Assembly: GCF_003711515.1 (NCBI RefSeq)
Contig: NW_021167081.1
Span: 868,001 to 932,000, forward strand
Origin: Sodiomyces alkalinus F11
Taxonomy: Eukaryota; Ascomycota; Sordariomycetes; Glomerellales; Plectosphaerellaceae
Length of the DNA: 64,000 bases
Direction: 5' to 3'
The notes below the pieces were generated by a model that worked only from the letters and a program-made list of their open reading frames with translations, was not told where the DNA came from and did not search any database. Both the position numbers and the translations under genes were made by a program. Below, in pieces: positions 44,151-54,664 of this stretch. Within the stretch, counting starts at the first letter, position 1, and every line of letters begins with the position of its first letter.

Positions 44151-47100
44151 CGAGTTGTTCTGTAAGCATAGAACGCCAGAGTGAAAAAGAAGGACGACGA
44201 TGGACATGCGCGAGGGGGCAGGACAGCGCAGGAGGGGGCAGGACAGCGCAGGAGAGCGCAACGGAGCGCAGGACGAAGAAGCAAAATAACCTACAACTTG
44301 ATAGTGGCCGATACTGAGGTATTATGCATATTCGCTCGCTTGTGGACTCGCCACCGAGAAAACTAGGCTGAGCAATATTCCTAGGAACGAAAGCGCGTTC
44401 TCTGGGCCAGCAGAGGAACGGATAGCACAGGACGAACACAGTACAAGGACAGTGATGAAACCAAACGTTGAGAACCGAAACCAGACGCCTCAAAGGAAAG
44501 AACGGACCGAGAAGCACCCGGCGTCAGTCATACATCTGTTCACCCTCCCAGAGAGCGTACGGAGGAGTAATTAAGATGGGAAGAGCAGCAGATTAAGAAA
44601 GACGAGAGAGACCAAGCCCAAGGAAAGAAGGTCCGATCCCGTTATGAAGGTGAAATTTAAGCCACGGGTAGCAAAGCCGGGCCTCCGTCCGATCTTTCTG
44701 TCAGCAATGGAGCTGGGGGTTCTTGGTGGTTCTGGGGTCGGGATCCTTATGCCTTCCGTCATTCTTCCAGCTCGGCCCTGAAGCTTCCATGGTCATCGAG
44801 GGCACATCAAGATATTGTGAGCCAGTTGGGCGGTTTCGAAGCAGTCCCCGTGGTCTCCGTGGAGGGCAAGGGAGGTTGAAACAGTGGGGAACAGACGATG
44901 TCCTGCTTGCAGGTGAGACGTGATGGGAGGCTGGGGTCGACGGGTGGACGGGGTCGGTCAGGGGTCTGAAGCATCAAAACGTGCCGTTCCAAACAAAGTA
45001 GGGTATCCGTGCGCTGCCTGCGACGGGGCGTGGCGTGGCATATCTATCCATCCATCCATGTCTTGGTCTTGCTCTTGGTCTTCTTCCTCCTTTCACTTCG
45101 TCTTCGTCTTCGTCTTCGTACGCACCTGGCATCTCATTACTGCGCAATTCTCCGTACTTTATAGAAATCTCGGGCGCCGCCAATCAAGGTAATGACGGGT
45201 ATGGGTACGAATTCAGTAGGACGATGGGGAGGTTTGCTTTAGGTGATGGCGATATAGGGCAGGGAATGGGGTCGGTGGAGTGCTCTCGTTCGGGACTCTG
45301 GTTAGTTGTCGCACCAAGGGTCGCGGGGGACTCGCCCCCCCTTTTTTCCCGTCGCGCTGCCACCGCGCAATCGCCCAAGAACAACGGCCAGGAGAACAGA
45401 GGGCATGCCAAGACACAGGTTTGGACGGCTAGGCGAGGAACCGTTCTTTGCACCCCTGCAGTCCGAGGGAGATAGAAAGAGGAGGAGTGTGTGTGTCTGG
45501 AAGAGAGGGGGGAGGGGAGAGGCAAGGTGGACAAAAGGAGACAAAAATGTGCATCCTCCGTACATAAGGTGTAGCGGTCCAGAGCCTGGGAGACCGGAGT
45601 ATGAACTACGACTCATTGATTACTTAGAGGGAAACATATCCCCGAGCCCGCAGGAGGTTTCTGGTTTGGAGGGGTTGCGATGTGTGATCCTTCGGCCGGG
45701 GAGGGAGGAGACGAGGAGACGAGGAGAAGAAGAGACGAAGAGAGGGTGGGAGACGAAAAGAGAAGGACGGGTCAATCACCTACCTGGTTACGACGGGACA
45801 GCATTGTCCCCAATCTGTTTCCTTATCGGACATGCACTCATTACCAACTGATTAATTACCTACTGCACCAGGGATCTATTCGGCCCCGACAGTCAAGGTC
45901 TTGAGGCCCTGGGGATTTCGGGATTGAGCCCACGGTCGGTTTTATTCGACTCCAGAGTACCGGTACGGTGCATTTAACCAAAAGAAAGAAACGGCGTCGG
46001 TCAGCATGGCCTTGAAAGGGCCCGGGCATGTTAAGGATAGCCTAGACTTCATCAGAGATGAGTAATGTCCTGTTCATCTTGCGTGTACAATTACCTACAA
46101 TCAACCTGGACGCGAAACCGACGTGAAGCATCTACGTATATACGGCGTGGTAATTAGGTACGGAGAGATACTAAAAGGGGACGGAATATTGTGACATCTC
46201 GGTCTTACTGAAATAGGTACAAGAGAAACGGTCCTTCCAAGTGTGGAGTACATCCACCAACCAGCGGGCAGTGGACGTGTTAGTACTCGAGTGCCTAAGG
46301 TATATGCATAAGGTAAGGTAGGTACGTTGTACATTAGTAAGGAGAAGTACTCCGTACCCGCCCAGCCATTTCAGCGGGATTTACGAATACGGATACTCGT
46401 CTCATCGCGTACCTCGCGCATCTTCAGGTGTAATACAAACGGCGCAGAGAAGATGGACCTCGGAGATGCCCAGATCAAGCCTGTCACACTGGATAATCCC
46501 TATAACGCGAATTGAAGGCAATTGGAATCTGGACACCGCTACTGCCTGCAAGGTACGAAGTACGTTGCCGTGGAAATTACCTACCTAGGTACCTAAGGTA
46601 CCTAAGGTACCTGAGGAATGTAACTTGGGTACGGAGTACCTCGTCCTGACCCTGAGTTACCCCGCCGATAAACCAAGCCGACCCCGCCAACATCAGATCC
46701 ATGAGCTCAACAAGTCAACCATCGGTCGTGAGAAAGGACGGTCCGGTTGAAACAGTACGCCACTTGCAATAGGGAAACATTGGAAGTTTCGCTCATTCAA
46801 TTGACTTGGATACTATCGCAATACTTGAGTATGGGACATAATTTCATCCAACCTAAGGTAGAGAAGTAAATAATAGAGATCCGACTTTTGCTTTGATGAT
46901 GACTCTCGCTGCCCCTCCTACAGCTACGCCATCTCTCCGCCAACCGCCCCGTCAAGTCCTTTTCATGGAAAGTGGAAAGGTCCAATAGGACGTTGTCGTG
47001 CCTGTCACACTTTGTAAAAGGAAGTCACTGGTGTACCTATCTTCCATTGAAAAGACCGTAGAGGGAGCAAGAACCCCGCCCCAGATCCCCCCCGTTGCTG

Positions 47101-47494
47101 GCCGAAATCGCACGCAATTGTTAAAAATTTCGACCTCACGCTACTTCGGTCCTAGTGACTTCCCTTGCCCCTCCTCGTTTTCGTTTCTCTCAACCCCACC
47201 ATACACACCACCCACCGACAACGGGCACAGTACGTTTGAGTACAGTCCCTACCTCCTCCTACCTCTCCCCGCACCTTTTTTTAACTGCTCCTTCCCTCTC
47301 CCTTTTTTTCTTCCTCTCTCCCTCTTTTTCTCCTTCTCTCCTTCATCCTCACTCCCTTCCCCTCTCTCAACACTCAATCCCTCTCTATCCTGTTCTTCTC
47401 CCCATTTTCTCGTCATATACGGTCTATACGGCGGGGCCTTTTCACGAATCTCTCTATACACCCTCACCCCTTCGTACCGCAAACCACAGTGAAG
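44151..47494. other. Divergent intergenic region, BTB gene to MET6
   Basis: 3.3 kb with no gene I can support; the 181-codon frame at 45306-45851 is Arg/Glu-rich low complexity. A tandem of GCGCAGGAG-like units lies at 44220-44275 just upstream of the BTB start. TACTCCGTA (46348-46356), TACGAAGTA (46554-46562), a CCTAGGTACCTAAGGTACC cluster (46579-46612) and TACGGAGTA (46630-46638) occur between. From about 47150 to 47490 the plus strand is almost pure pyrimidine in places, a strong leader/promoter tract typical of highly expressed fungal genes. Confidence 0.55.
46577..46615. repeat. TACCTAGGTACCTAAGG palindromic repeat cluster
   Basis: Three overlapping GGTACCTAAGG-type units after ACCTACCTAGG. 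Same family as the cluster at 9310-9352. It is flanked by TACGAAGTA and TACGGAGTA palindromes within 50 bp on both sides. Confidence 0.75.
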
Positions 47495-50148
47495 ATGGTC
47501 AAGTCGTCGGTTCTCGGTTTCCCCCGTATGGGTGTGAACCGTGACCTCAAGAAGGCCACTGAGGCCTACTGGGGCGGCAAGATCTCGCGGGATGATCTGA
47601 TTGCCGAGGGCAAGAGGCTGCGCCTCGCCCACTGGAAGATCCAGAAGGATGCCGGCGTCGATGTCATCCCCAGCAACGACTTTGCTTTCTACGATCAGGT
47701 CCTTGACCATATCCAGCTCTTCAATGTTTGTTTTGCTCCCAAACACCCTCCCCTCCTCTGACCGCATCCGCTGACTCGTCCTCACCAGGCTGTTCCTACC
47801 CGCTACTCCGACGCCAAGCTCGACCCCCTCGATGAGTACTTTGCCATGGGCCGTGGCCACCAGAAGGGTGGCATTGACGTTTCTTCCCTCGTAAGACTTT
47901 CCTCCCCCCAACACTCGTTCCCGGGCATAGAATTGTCCTCGCCTCGGAGCAGAAAGGGAAGAAGGAAAGAAGGAAAGAAAAAGAAAAGAACAAAAGAGAG
48001 AGAGAGAGAGAGCAAAGAAACATCTCTCAGGAGATCTCGAGAGGAAATGGCGTGCTAACCGTCCTCTTCTCGTTTTATAGGAAATGGTCAAGTGGTTTGA
48101 CTCGAACTACCACTACGTCAAGCCCACCTTCCAGGATGGCCAGACCTTCAAGCTCTCGGCCAACCCCAAGCCCGTTGCCCAATTCAACGAGGCCAAGGAA
48201 GCTGGCATCATCACCCGCCCCGTCCTCCTGGGCCCCGTCTCTTTCCTCCACCTCGGCAAGCCCGACCGTGACCAGTCCGTTGACCCCATCACCCTCCTTG
48301 ACCAGCTCCTGCCCGTCTACGTCGAGCTTCTCCAGCAGCTCAAGGCTGCCGGTGCCGAGACTGTTCAGATTGACGAGCCCGTGCTCGTCTTCGACCTTCC
48401 CCAGAAGACCAAGGATGCCTTCAAGCCCGCTTATGAGAAGCTTGGCGCCGCTGGCCTCCCTAACCTGCTCCTGACCACCTACTTCGGTGATATCGTCCAC
48501 AACTTCGACGCTCTTGCCGCCACCAGCCACCTGTGGGGTCTCCATGTCGACCTTGTCCGCAACCCTGAACAGCTCGGCCCCGTTCTTGATAAGCTCGGTC
48601 CCAGCCAGGTCCTGTCCGCCGGTGTCGTCGACGGCCGTAACATCTGGAAGACCGACTTCAGCAAGGCCATCAAGGTCGTCAAGGAGGCCATTGCCAAGCT
48701 TGGCGAGGACCGCGTCATCGTTGCTACCTCCAGCTCCCTCCTCCACACCCCTCACACCCTTGCCTCCGAGAAGAAGTTGCCCGAGGAAGGTAAGACTTTC
48801 ACCTCATCTTCCCCGCTCCCCTACCGTGACAAAGTGCTTTCGTGCTATGTTGCTAACACGCATCGTCTCGCCATCAGTCTACCCCTGGTTCTCCTTTGCT
48901 TCCGAGAAGGCCGTTGAAGTTGCCATCATTGCCAAGGCTGTCACCGACGCCGCTGCCGTCCAGGCTCAGCTCGATGCCAATGCCAAGGACATCCACGCCC
49001 GGGCTACCTCGGCCCTGACCAACGACCCCAATGTCAAGAAGCGCCAGTCGGAGGTTACTCCGGAGATGTACAACCGGAAGTCTCCCTTCCCTCAGCGCAT
49101 TGCTGCCCAGCGTTCCCACCTGAAGCTGCCCCTCTTCCCCACCACCACCATCGGCTCCTTCCCCCAGACCAAGGAAATCCGTGTCCAGCGTAACAAGTTC
49201 ACCAAGGGCGAGATCACCGCCGAGGAGTACGAGAAATTCATCGAGAAGGAGATTGATGAAGTGATTCAGGTCCAGCAGGAGCTCGACCTTGACGTCCTTG
49301 TCCACGGCGAGCCTGAGCGCAATGACATGGTTCAGTACTTCGGTGAGCGCATGGACGGCTACGTCTTCACCACCCACGCTTGGGTCCAGTCGTACGGCTC
49401 GCGCTGCGTCCGTCCCCCCATCATTGTCGGCGACATCTCGCGCCGCAACAACGAGCCCATGACCGTCAAGGAGTCCAAGTACGCCGCGGCTCACTCCAAG
49501 AAGCCCATGAAGGGCATGCTCACTGGTCCCATTACCTGCCTCCGGTGGTCGTTCCCCCGTGACGACGTGCACCAGTCGGTGCAGGCCCAGCAGCTCGCCC
49601 TTGCCCTCCGCGACGAGGTCGTCGACCTCGAGGCCGCCGGCATCTACGTCATCCAGGTCGACGAGCCCGCCCTGCGTGAGGGTCTCCCCCTGCGCTCGGG
49701 CAAGGAGCGCGAGGCCTACCTGGACTGGGCCGTCGAGTCGTTCAAGCTGTCGGTCTCGGGCATTGCCGACTCTACTCAGATCCACTCGCATTTCTGCTAC
49801 TCCGAGTTCCAGGACTTCTTCCACGCCATCGCTGCGCTGGACGCCGACGTGCTCTCCATCGAGAACAGCAAATCGGATGCCAAGCTTCTGCGTGTGTTTG
49901 AGCGCGAGGAGTACCCCCGCCACATTGGCCCCGGTGTCTACGACATCCACTCTCCGCGTGTCCCCTCGGAGGAGGAGATCAAGGAGCGCATCGAGGAGAT
50001 GCTGAACAACGGTCTGCGGCCCGAGCAGCTCTGGATCAACCCCGACTGCGGTCTCAAGACAAGGCAGTGGCCGGAGACCAAGGCCGCGTTGATCAACATG
50101 GTCAACGCCGCCAAGTACTTCCGCGCCAAGTACGCTGACAAGGCCTAA
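47495..50148 (+). CDS. MET6: Cobalamin-independent methionine synthase
   Basis: Transfers a methyl group from 5-methyltetrahydropteroyltri-glutamate to homocysteine to make methionine, in the cytosol. Four exons, 47495-47725, 47789-47890, 48081-48789 and 48878-50148, give 770 residues, the usual MetE/Met6 length. The N terminus [20 protein letters not shown] is the family signature. Zinc ligands are visible as His652 and Cys654 in [10 protein letters not shown], Glu676 in LSIENSKSD and Cys738 in NPDCGLKTR. Other family blocks are [46 protein letters not shown] and [14 protein letters not shown]. Codon usage is strongly biased to C-ending codons, as in highly expressed genes. Intron 2 (190 nt) contains a (GA)n tract near 47998-48012. 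The gene follows a pyrimidine-rich leader and precedes an OYE-type oxidoreductase on the same strand. Confidence 0.98.
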
Positions 50149-50839
50149 ATAATTGAGAGAAGACAAAGATGGGGGGGAAGAGACAGAGAGAGGGTCTAAT
50201 GTGCCTCTCCTGACGTGGGGCTTTTTTTTTTTTGGGCCGCCCCCGCGTAAGACATGAATGGTCTTTTCAACAGACATGAAGTGGAGATACCCGAGATGTT
50301 GGAAAAGTAAAGGGATGCGGTAAAGGCGGGGCAAGGGAAATGCAACGGAATGAAACCGAACTAGGCGCATTCAACATAGGCGTTCTTTTTTTGTTATTAT
50401 TTTTGATTTTGCAACCATCTTTCCGGGGCGTTGGATGGATGGGCAGGGCAAAGACTGGGACTCAAGGAAAAGTGCATTCAACAACGGGCTGGGTTCCGGG
50501 TGTGGGGTGGGGGTAGTTTTTTCAGACAATCAGGCCCCTTAACGGGCTACGATTTCGCAGCCATCAGAAATACCTAACAACGTATTTTGAACATGTCGAT
50601 TTTGCGTCGCAGATGGATCTGAGGGGAGGAACATGATCAGTAAAGGGTGTCGACCACTCGATGGGTCTCGGAAAGCTGATAAATCCCGACGTGGCTCTGA
50701 TTAAGCATCCCCCACTTCGTCTCGGTTCTTCTTATTTCTTTGGCTCCTCCCGTTGTTCTTCCAGCTGTTCCGAGCGTTTCATTTGTGACCGCAATATCAC
50801 ATCACCTCAGATATAAAGCGCTCGAATATCAGATCCAAG
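50149..50839 (+). other. Intergenic region, MET6 to OYE-type gene
   Basis: MET6 3' untranslated sequence and the promoter of the OYE-type gene. T runs at 50221-50234 and 50385-50405. No clear TATA or other element could be assigned. Confidence 0.55.
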
Positions 50840-52141
50840 ATGGTTGGTACAGCCACCAAAGCGACCCAGGGCATCCCCTATTTCACCCCAGCGCAGGAGC
50901 CGCCGGCCGGAACGCCAACCGATGTGGCCACAGCGCCGACTCTGTTCCAACCACTTCGCATCCGCGATGTCGAGCTTGCCAACCGCCTAGCAGTCTCGCC
51001 CATGTGCATGTACTCAGCGCAAGACGGTCATCTCACGGACTTCCACCTCGTCCACCTCGGCCAGTTCGCGCTGAGGGGCGCGGGGCTGACCATCGTCGAG
51101 GCCACCGCCGTGGAGCCCCGCGGCCGCATCTCCCCCGAGGACTCCGGGCTATGGTCCGACAGCCAGATAGAGCCCCTGAAGAGGGTCGTTGATTTCGTGC
51201 ACGCCCAGAACCACAAGATCGGCATACAGCTCGCCCATGCCGGCCGGAAGGCTTCCACCCTCGCACTGTGGCACCTCAAACCGGGCACCCGCTGCCTGGC
51301 CACCGCCGACCAGGGTGGTTGGCCTGACGATGTCGTCGCGCCCTCCGCCATCCCCTTCGCCGCGGAAGGAGGCTGGCCCGAGCCGCGGGCCCTGACGCTC
51401 GACGAGGTCGAAGGGGTTGTGCGCGCTTTCGCCGACGCCGCGCGCCGCGCTGTCGCTGCGGGAATCGACGTCGTCGAGATCCACGCCGCTCACGGGTACC
51501 TCCTAACCGAGTTCCTGTCGCCGTTGACGAACCGGCGCACTGACCGCTACGGCGGGAGCTTCGAGAACCGCATCCGGCTTGCCGTTGAGGTCATACGGGC
51601 CGTGCGCGCCGTTATCCCGGCTGGCATGCCGCTCTTCGTCCGCATTTCGGCTACCGAGTGGATGGAGCACGGGCACGAGACGGGCCAGCGGTCCTGGGAC
51701 CTGGAGGAGTCGATTCGGTTCGCTAAGCGCCTCCCGGAGCTTGGTGTCGATCTGCTCGATGTGTCCTCTGGGGGGAACCAGCCTGACCAGCGCATCGAGG
51801 TACATCCTTACTACCAGGTCTCCCTTGCCGGCAAAATCCGCGACGCCTTGCGCGCCGAGGGGAAGGATATGCTCATTGGAGCGGTGGGGATGATCAGCGA
51901 GGCCGAGATGGCGCGCAGCATCGTCCAGGTCGGGGAGGGGGTCAAGGGGGAGGAAAAGAAGGACCGCGAGACCGTCGAGGTGGACGAGGAGCACGGCCAG
52001 AAAACGCAGGCGGATTTGGTCTTTGTGGGACGCCAGTTCTTGCGGGAACCCAATTTTGTTCTGAAGATTGCGGAGGTGTTGGGCGTGCCTGTCAAGTGGC
52101 CCAACCAGTACCTCTACGGAGCTCCCAGGCGAAAGCTTTAA
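50840..52141 (+). CDS. NADH:flavin oxidoreductase / old yellow enzyme (YqjM-like class)
   Basis: Predicted FMN-dependent ene-reductase that reduces activated C=C bonds with NAD(P)H. Single exon, 433 residues, TIM-barrel OYE family. The YqjM-class signature SPMCMYS carries Cys56 and Tyr58 near the flavin. HAGRKAS, the catalytic His pair in EIHAAHGYLLTEFLSP and the FMN/structural block NRRTDRYGGSFENRIR are all present. DLVFVGRQFLREPNFVLKIA is the family's C-terminal phosphate-binding region. Unusual: a roughly 27-residue, highly charged insert (VGEGVKGEEKKDRETVEVDE...) at about 364-390 lies where most relatives have only a short turn; it keeps the frame and looks like a surface loop. Physiological substrate unknown; placement next to MET6 is not informative. 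C terminus VKWPNQYLYGAPRRKL is typical. Confidence 0.93.
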   Translation: MVGTATKATQGIPYFTPAQEPPAGTPTDVATAPTLFQPLRIRDVELANRLAVSPMCMYSAQDGHLTDFHLVHLGQFALRGAGLTIVEATAVEPRGRISPEDSGLWSDSQIEPLKRVVDFVHAQNHKIGIQLAHAGRKASTLALWHLKPGTRCLATADQGGWPDDVVAPSAIPFAAEGGWPEPRALTLDEVEGVVRAFADAARRAVAAGIDVVEIHAAHGYLLTEFLSPLTNRRTDRYGGSFENRIRLAVEVIRAVRAVIPAGMPLFVRISATEWMEHGHETGQRSWDLEESIRFAKRLPELGVDLLDVSSGGNQPDQRIEVHPYYQVSLAGKIRDALRAEGKDMLIGAVGMISEAEMARSIVQVGEGVKGEEKKDRETVEVDEEHGQKTQADLVFVGRQFLREPNFVLKIAEVLGVPVKWPNQYLYGAPRRKL

Positions 52142-52754
52142 GGGGGGAAGAAAGGGGAGAACATAGAGAATCAGGGGGGAAAGATAATGGAACAAAAGAA
52201 GACGGAGTGGAAGCGATTTGGGAAGTCATGACATACATGACAGAAGAGAAGAGAAGACATGGAGAGGACTAGAGCAAAGGAGCCATGATCACGACGTGAT
52301 AGAGGTTAGACGTGAGGACGGCAGGACTGACATGTAATAAAGCTCATAATAACGAGGGTATCATGACGGGGCATTTCCCCGACAGTCAACGTTCGAATGG
52401 TCGAGGTTCGACGTTCCTTCTGTCTCACATCTCATAATCCATAATCTCTCATAATCATGCTTGTATCCCATCCCCCAAAGTCGTGTTGTGAGCTCGATAA
52501 CCCATATCGCCGGGTTTTTTTGGCAGAGAGGGCTTGCCTCTGACGAAGGGCACGCCCCCAAGCCCTAGACAGCGCTTACCCGGCCTGGTGTTTGGTGTGC
52601 GGATAAGTATGCCCCAAATCCCAACAAGACTCCCGCTAGAACGAACGACTGCACATAACACCCATCATCATCATCCTTACTTACCATGTTCATGATGCCA
52701 CACTAGCTTCAAATACGTCCAAGCCTATGGATTCGATTTTCGGATCGTTCCGGC
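52142..52754. other. Convergent intergenic region
   Basis: About 610 bp between the OYE-type gene and pyroglutamyl peptidase stops. It includes short near-repeats of CATAATC (52430-52460). No gene or structured RNA was recognised. Confidence 0.55.
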
Positions 52755-53890
52755 TTATGCGCGAAACTCGACCGCAACCTTGTTGTTCCGGCGGTGTTCG
52801 GCCTCTCCCTGACGGCTCCATTCGCTCTCGACGAGGGCTCGGATCAGGTTCACGGTCAGCTCGGTGCCCTGGCAGAGGGCCTGCTCGCTGGCTTCGCACG
52901 GCACGTGGAGGAAGACGACGCGGCGGTATTCGTTCCGCTTGTACAAGTGGGCTAAGCTGGAGAAGTAGATGAAGTCGCAGAGGTAGTGGCCGGCGTCTTC
53001 GGATATCCTCAGGTCGACGTCCTCCTGGGTCAGGGGCGAAAGGAAGAAGAAGTTTGGGTCAATCGCACAGTGCAAGAGAGTAGGCGGGTTCATGGGTTCT
53101 TCTGAGCGTCGAGCATTTCCTTTTCTAGGGGAGGGGAGGGGAGGGGAGGGTGGGTTCGCATACAGGACTGTGCTGACGCCAACGCTTCAAGACATCGGGA
53201 AGGTCGAGATCCGTTTCCAACTCGGGGGGCACGCCAGCCCAGATCCAATCGTCGCCCAACTCGCCCTGACGGTCTTGATCGCGTAGGCTCTCGCCGTCCA
53301 CGTCGGGCATGTCATAGCCGTCGCGGTGGCCGCGGCGCTCGATGTTGTAGAGCATGCTGGGGCCGGCCATGCCTATGTGAACGCAGAGGTCGATGCGACG
53401 GCGCGGGAGTGCTGGCGCGTCGGGTACTATCGCGTCGCCGTGATCGCGGTCGTGGTCCCAGAACGTGGGGACCAGGGACCGGACGTTCTCATAATTGACG
53501 CGGATCGGCTCTGGGTGCACCAGGATGCGGACGGGCGGGAGACTGGGGCCTGGTGCGGTGGCAGACGGGGAGGGGTTCGGGGTCGGAGCCCGGGTTGGGG
53601 GTGGGAGACGGAAGGGAAGCCGACTGGCGATCTCCCATGACGGGTTGATGGGGTAGGCGGCCTTGAATGGCTACAGGGAAAGAAAGGAGACGGATGTCAG
53701 TCAGTGAGCAAAGTCGGGCAAATCAACATGTGAGCTTGGGTTGGGTTGAGGGGGCAAGGCGGGGGATTAAGGGGAGGGCGAGGATATTGAAATGGGCACA
53801 TCATGAGAAGAGGCTCCTCGATATGCGACCTACCCCAAAGCCGGTGACGAGCACCGTAAACTCGTCCTGTGAGTCGATCTGGGATCCCAT
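52755..53890 (-). CDS. Pyroglutamyl-peptidase I (peptidase C15)
   Basis: Cysteine peptidase that removes N-terminal pyroglutamate from peptides, cytosolic. Three exons, 53890-53834, 53670-53164 and 53024-52755, all in phase 0, give 277 residues. The first junction joins VTGFG to PFKAAYPINPSWEIA, the family N-terminal signature; the second joins LKRWRQHSP to EDVDLRISEDAGHYLCDF. The catalytic Cys204 lies in SEDAGHYLCDFIYFSS and the His228 in VVFLHVP; the Glu of the triad is not pinned down. Bacterial and animal relatives are about 210-220 residues. Here a proline-rich insert (about 38-66, LPPPTRAPTPNPSPS...) and a longer middle segment add length. Intron 2 holds a G/C-rich (CCCCT)n tract (53126-53150 on the plus strand). 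Fungal C15 proteins of this size exist to my knowledge. Confidence 0.92.
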
Positions 53891-54581
53891 GGTGCGGGAT
53901 GTGAAGAGGCTGAAGGGGGAGATTCAGGCTGTCGAAGGGTCACGAGAGGGGGAGAAGGCAAAATGGTCACAATCGAGTGAATCGAGGGACGTACCGAGGA
54001 ACGTATCGAGGGTCGTGTGATCCCAGGACCGTTGGGGTATCTCGACACTGACGTAACAAGTAGCAGATGCCCTAAGGTACCTAACTGAGAGGGGACACCG
54101 ACTCCGTAACGGGTAGGTCAGAGCTGCTTCGGGCTGAAAGTTTATAGCGTGCGCTAGCTCAGGGAGGTCATCTTAGGCGGCATTGCAGTATTAAGGGGTG
54201 ACCAAAGAAAACGGTCCGTTCAGTGGTGCCCCTCCAAAACCCCCCAAAACCCACCAAAACCCCCCAAAACGTGTCCTCCCTTCGAGTCTCATATTTCCAA
54301 CGTCATGTTACACGCGAGTATTGGCCTGTATATTCCCCAACTCTACACGATTCCGACAACATCACAGTAAATTACAGGTATGGTATACCGGATTTACCAA
54401 TCATTCAACATTGTTATGACGACCCTTCTAAGTTGGCCCCCGTAGAAACAATGGCATGCATAAAACAACGTGCTCAGTAGAACAAGCATCCTCCTCTTCC
54501 GCCTCTCGTCCGCGTCGCAAACCCCCCCAAGGCGACATCCCGTCCAACATATACACGCTCTTGCTTCCCCATGTTGTAAAG
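53891..54581. other. Intergenic region upstream of pyroglutamyl peptidase
   Basis: 690 bp between two minus-strand genes. Contains the CCAAAACCCC decamer array (54234-54270). No other feature was supported. Confidence 0.55.
54234..54270. repeat. CCAAAAC decamer array, possible G-quadruplex on minus strand
   Basis: Four copies of CCAAAACCCM start at 54234, 54244, 54254 and 54264, exactly 10 bp apart. The complementary strand has G runs of 3-6 separated by TTTT, which satisfies a simple G-quadruplex pattern. It lies about 340 bp upstream of the pyroglutamyl-peptidase start. Confidence 0.8.
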
Positions 54582-54599
54582 TCAAGTATCCTCTTTATT

Positions 54600-54664
<65 letters not shown>

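Noticed and set aside
45306..45851. 181-codon plus-strand frame upstream of MET6
   Set aside because: Mostly Arg/Glu low complexity from purine-rich DNA; no domain and no splice context.
48874..50370. 498-codon minus-strand open frame antisense to MET6
   Set aside because: It mirrors the strongly C-ending codon bias of MET6, matches no protein and overlaps four exons of a certain gene; it is a shadow frame.
51503..52195. 230-codon minus-strand frame over the OYE-type gene
   Set aside because: Antisense to the conserved OYE barrel; shadow frame.
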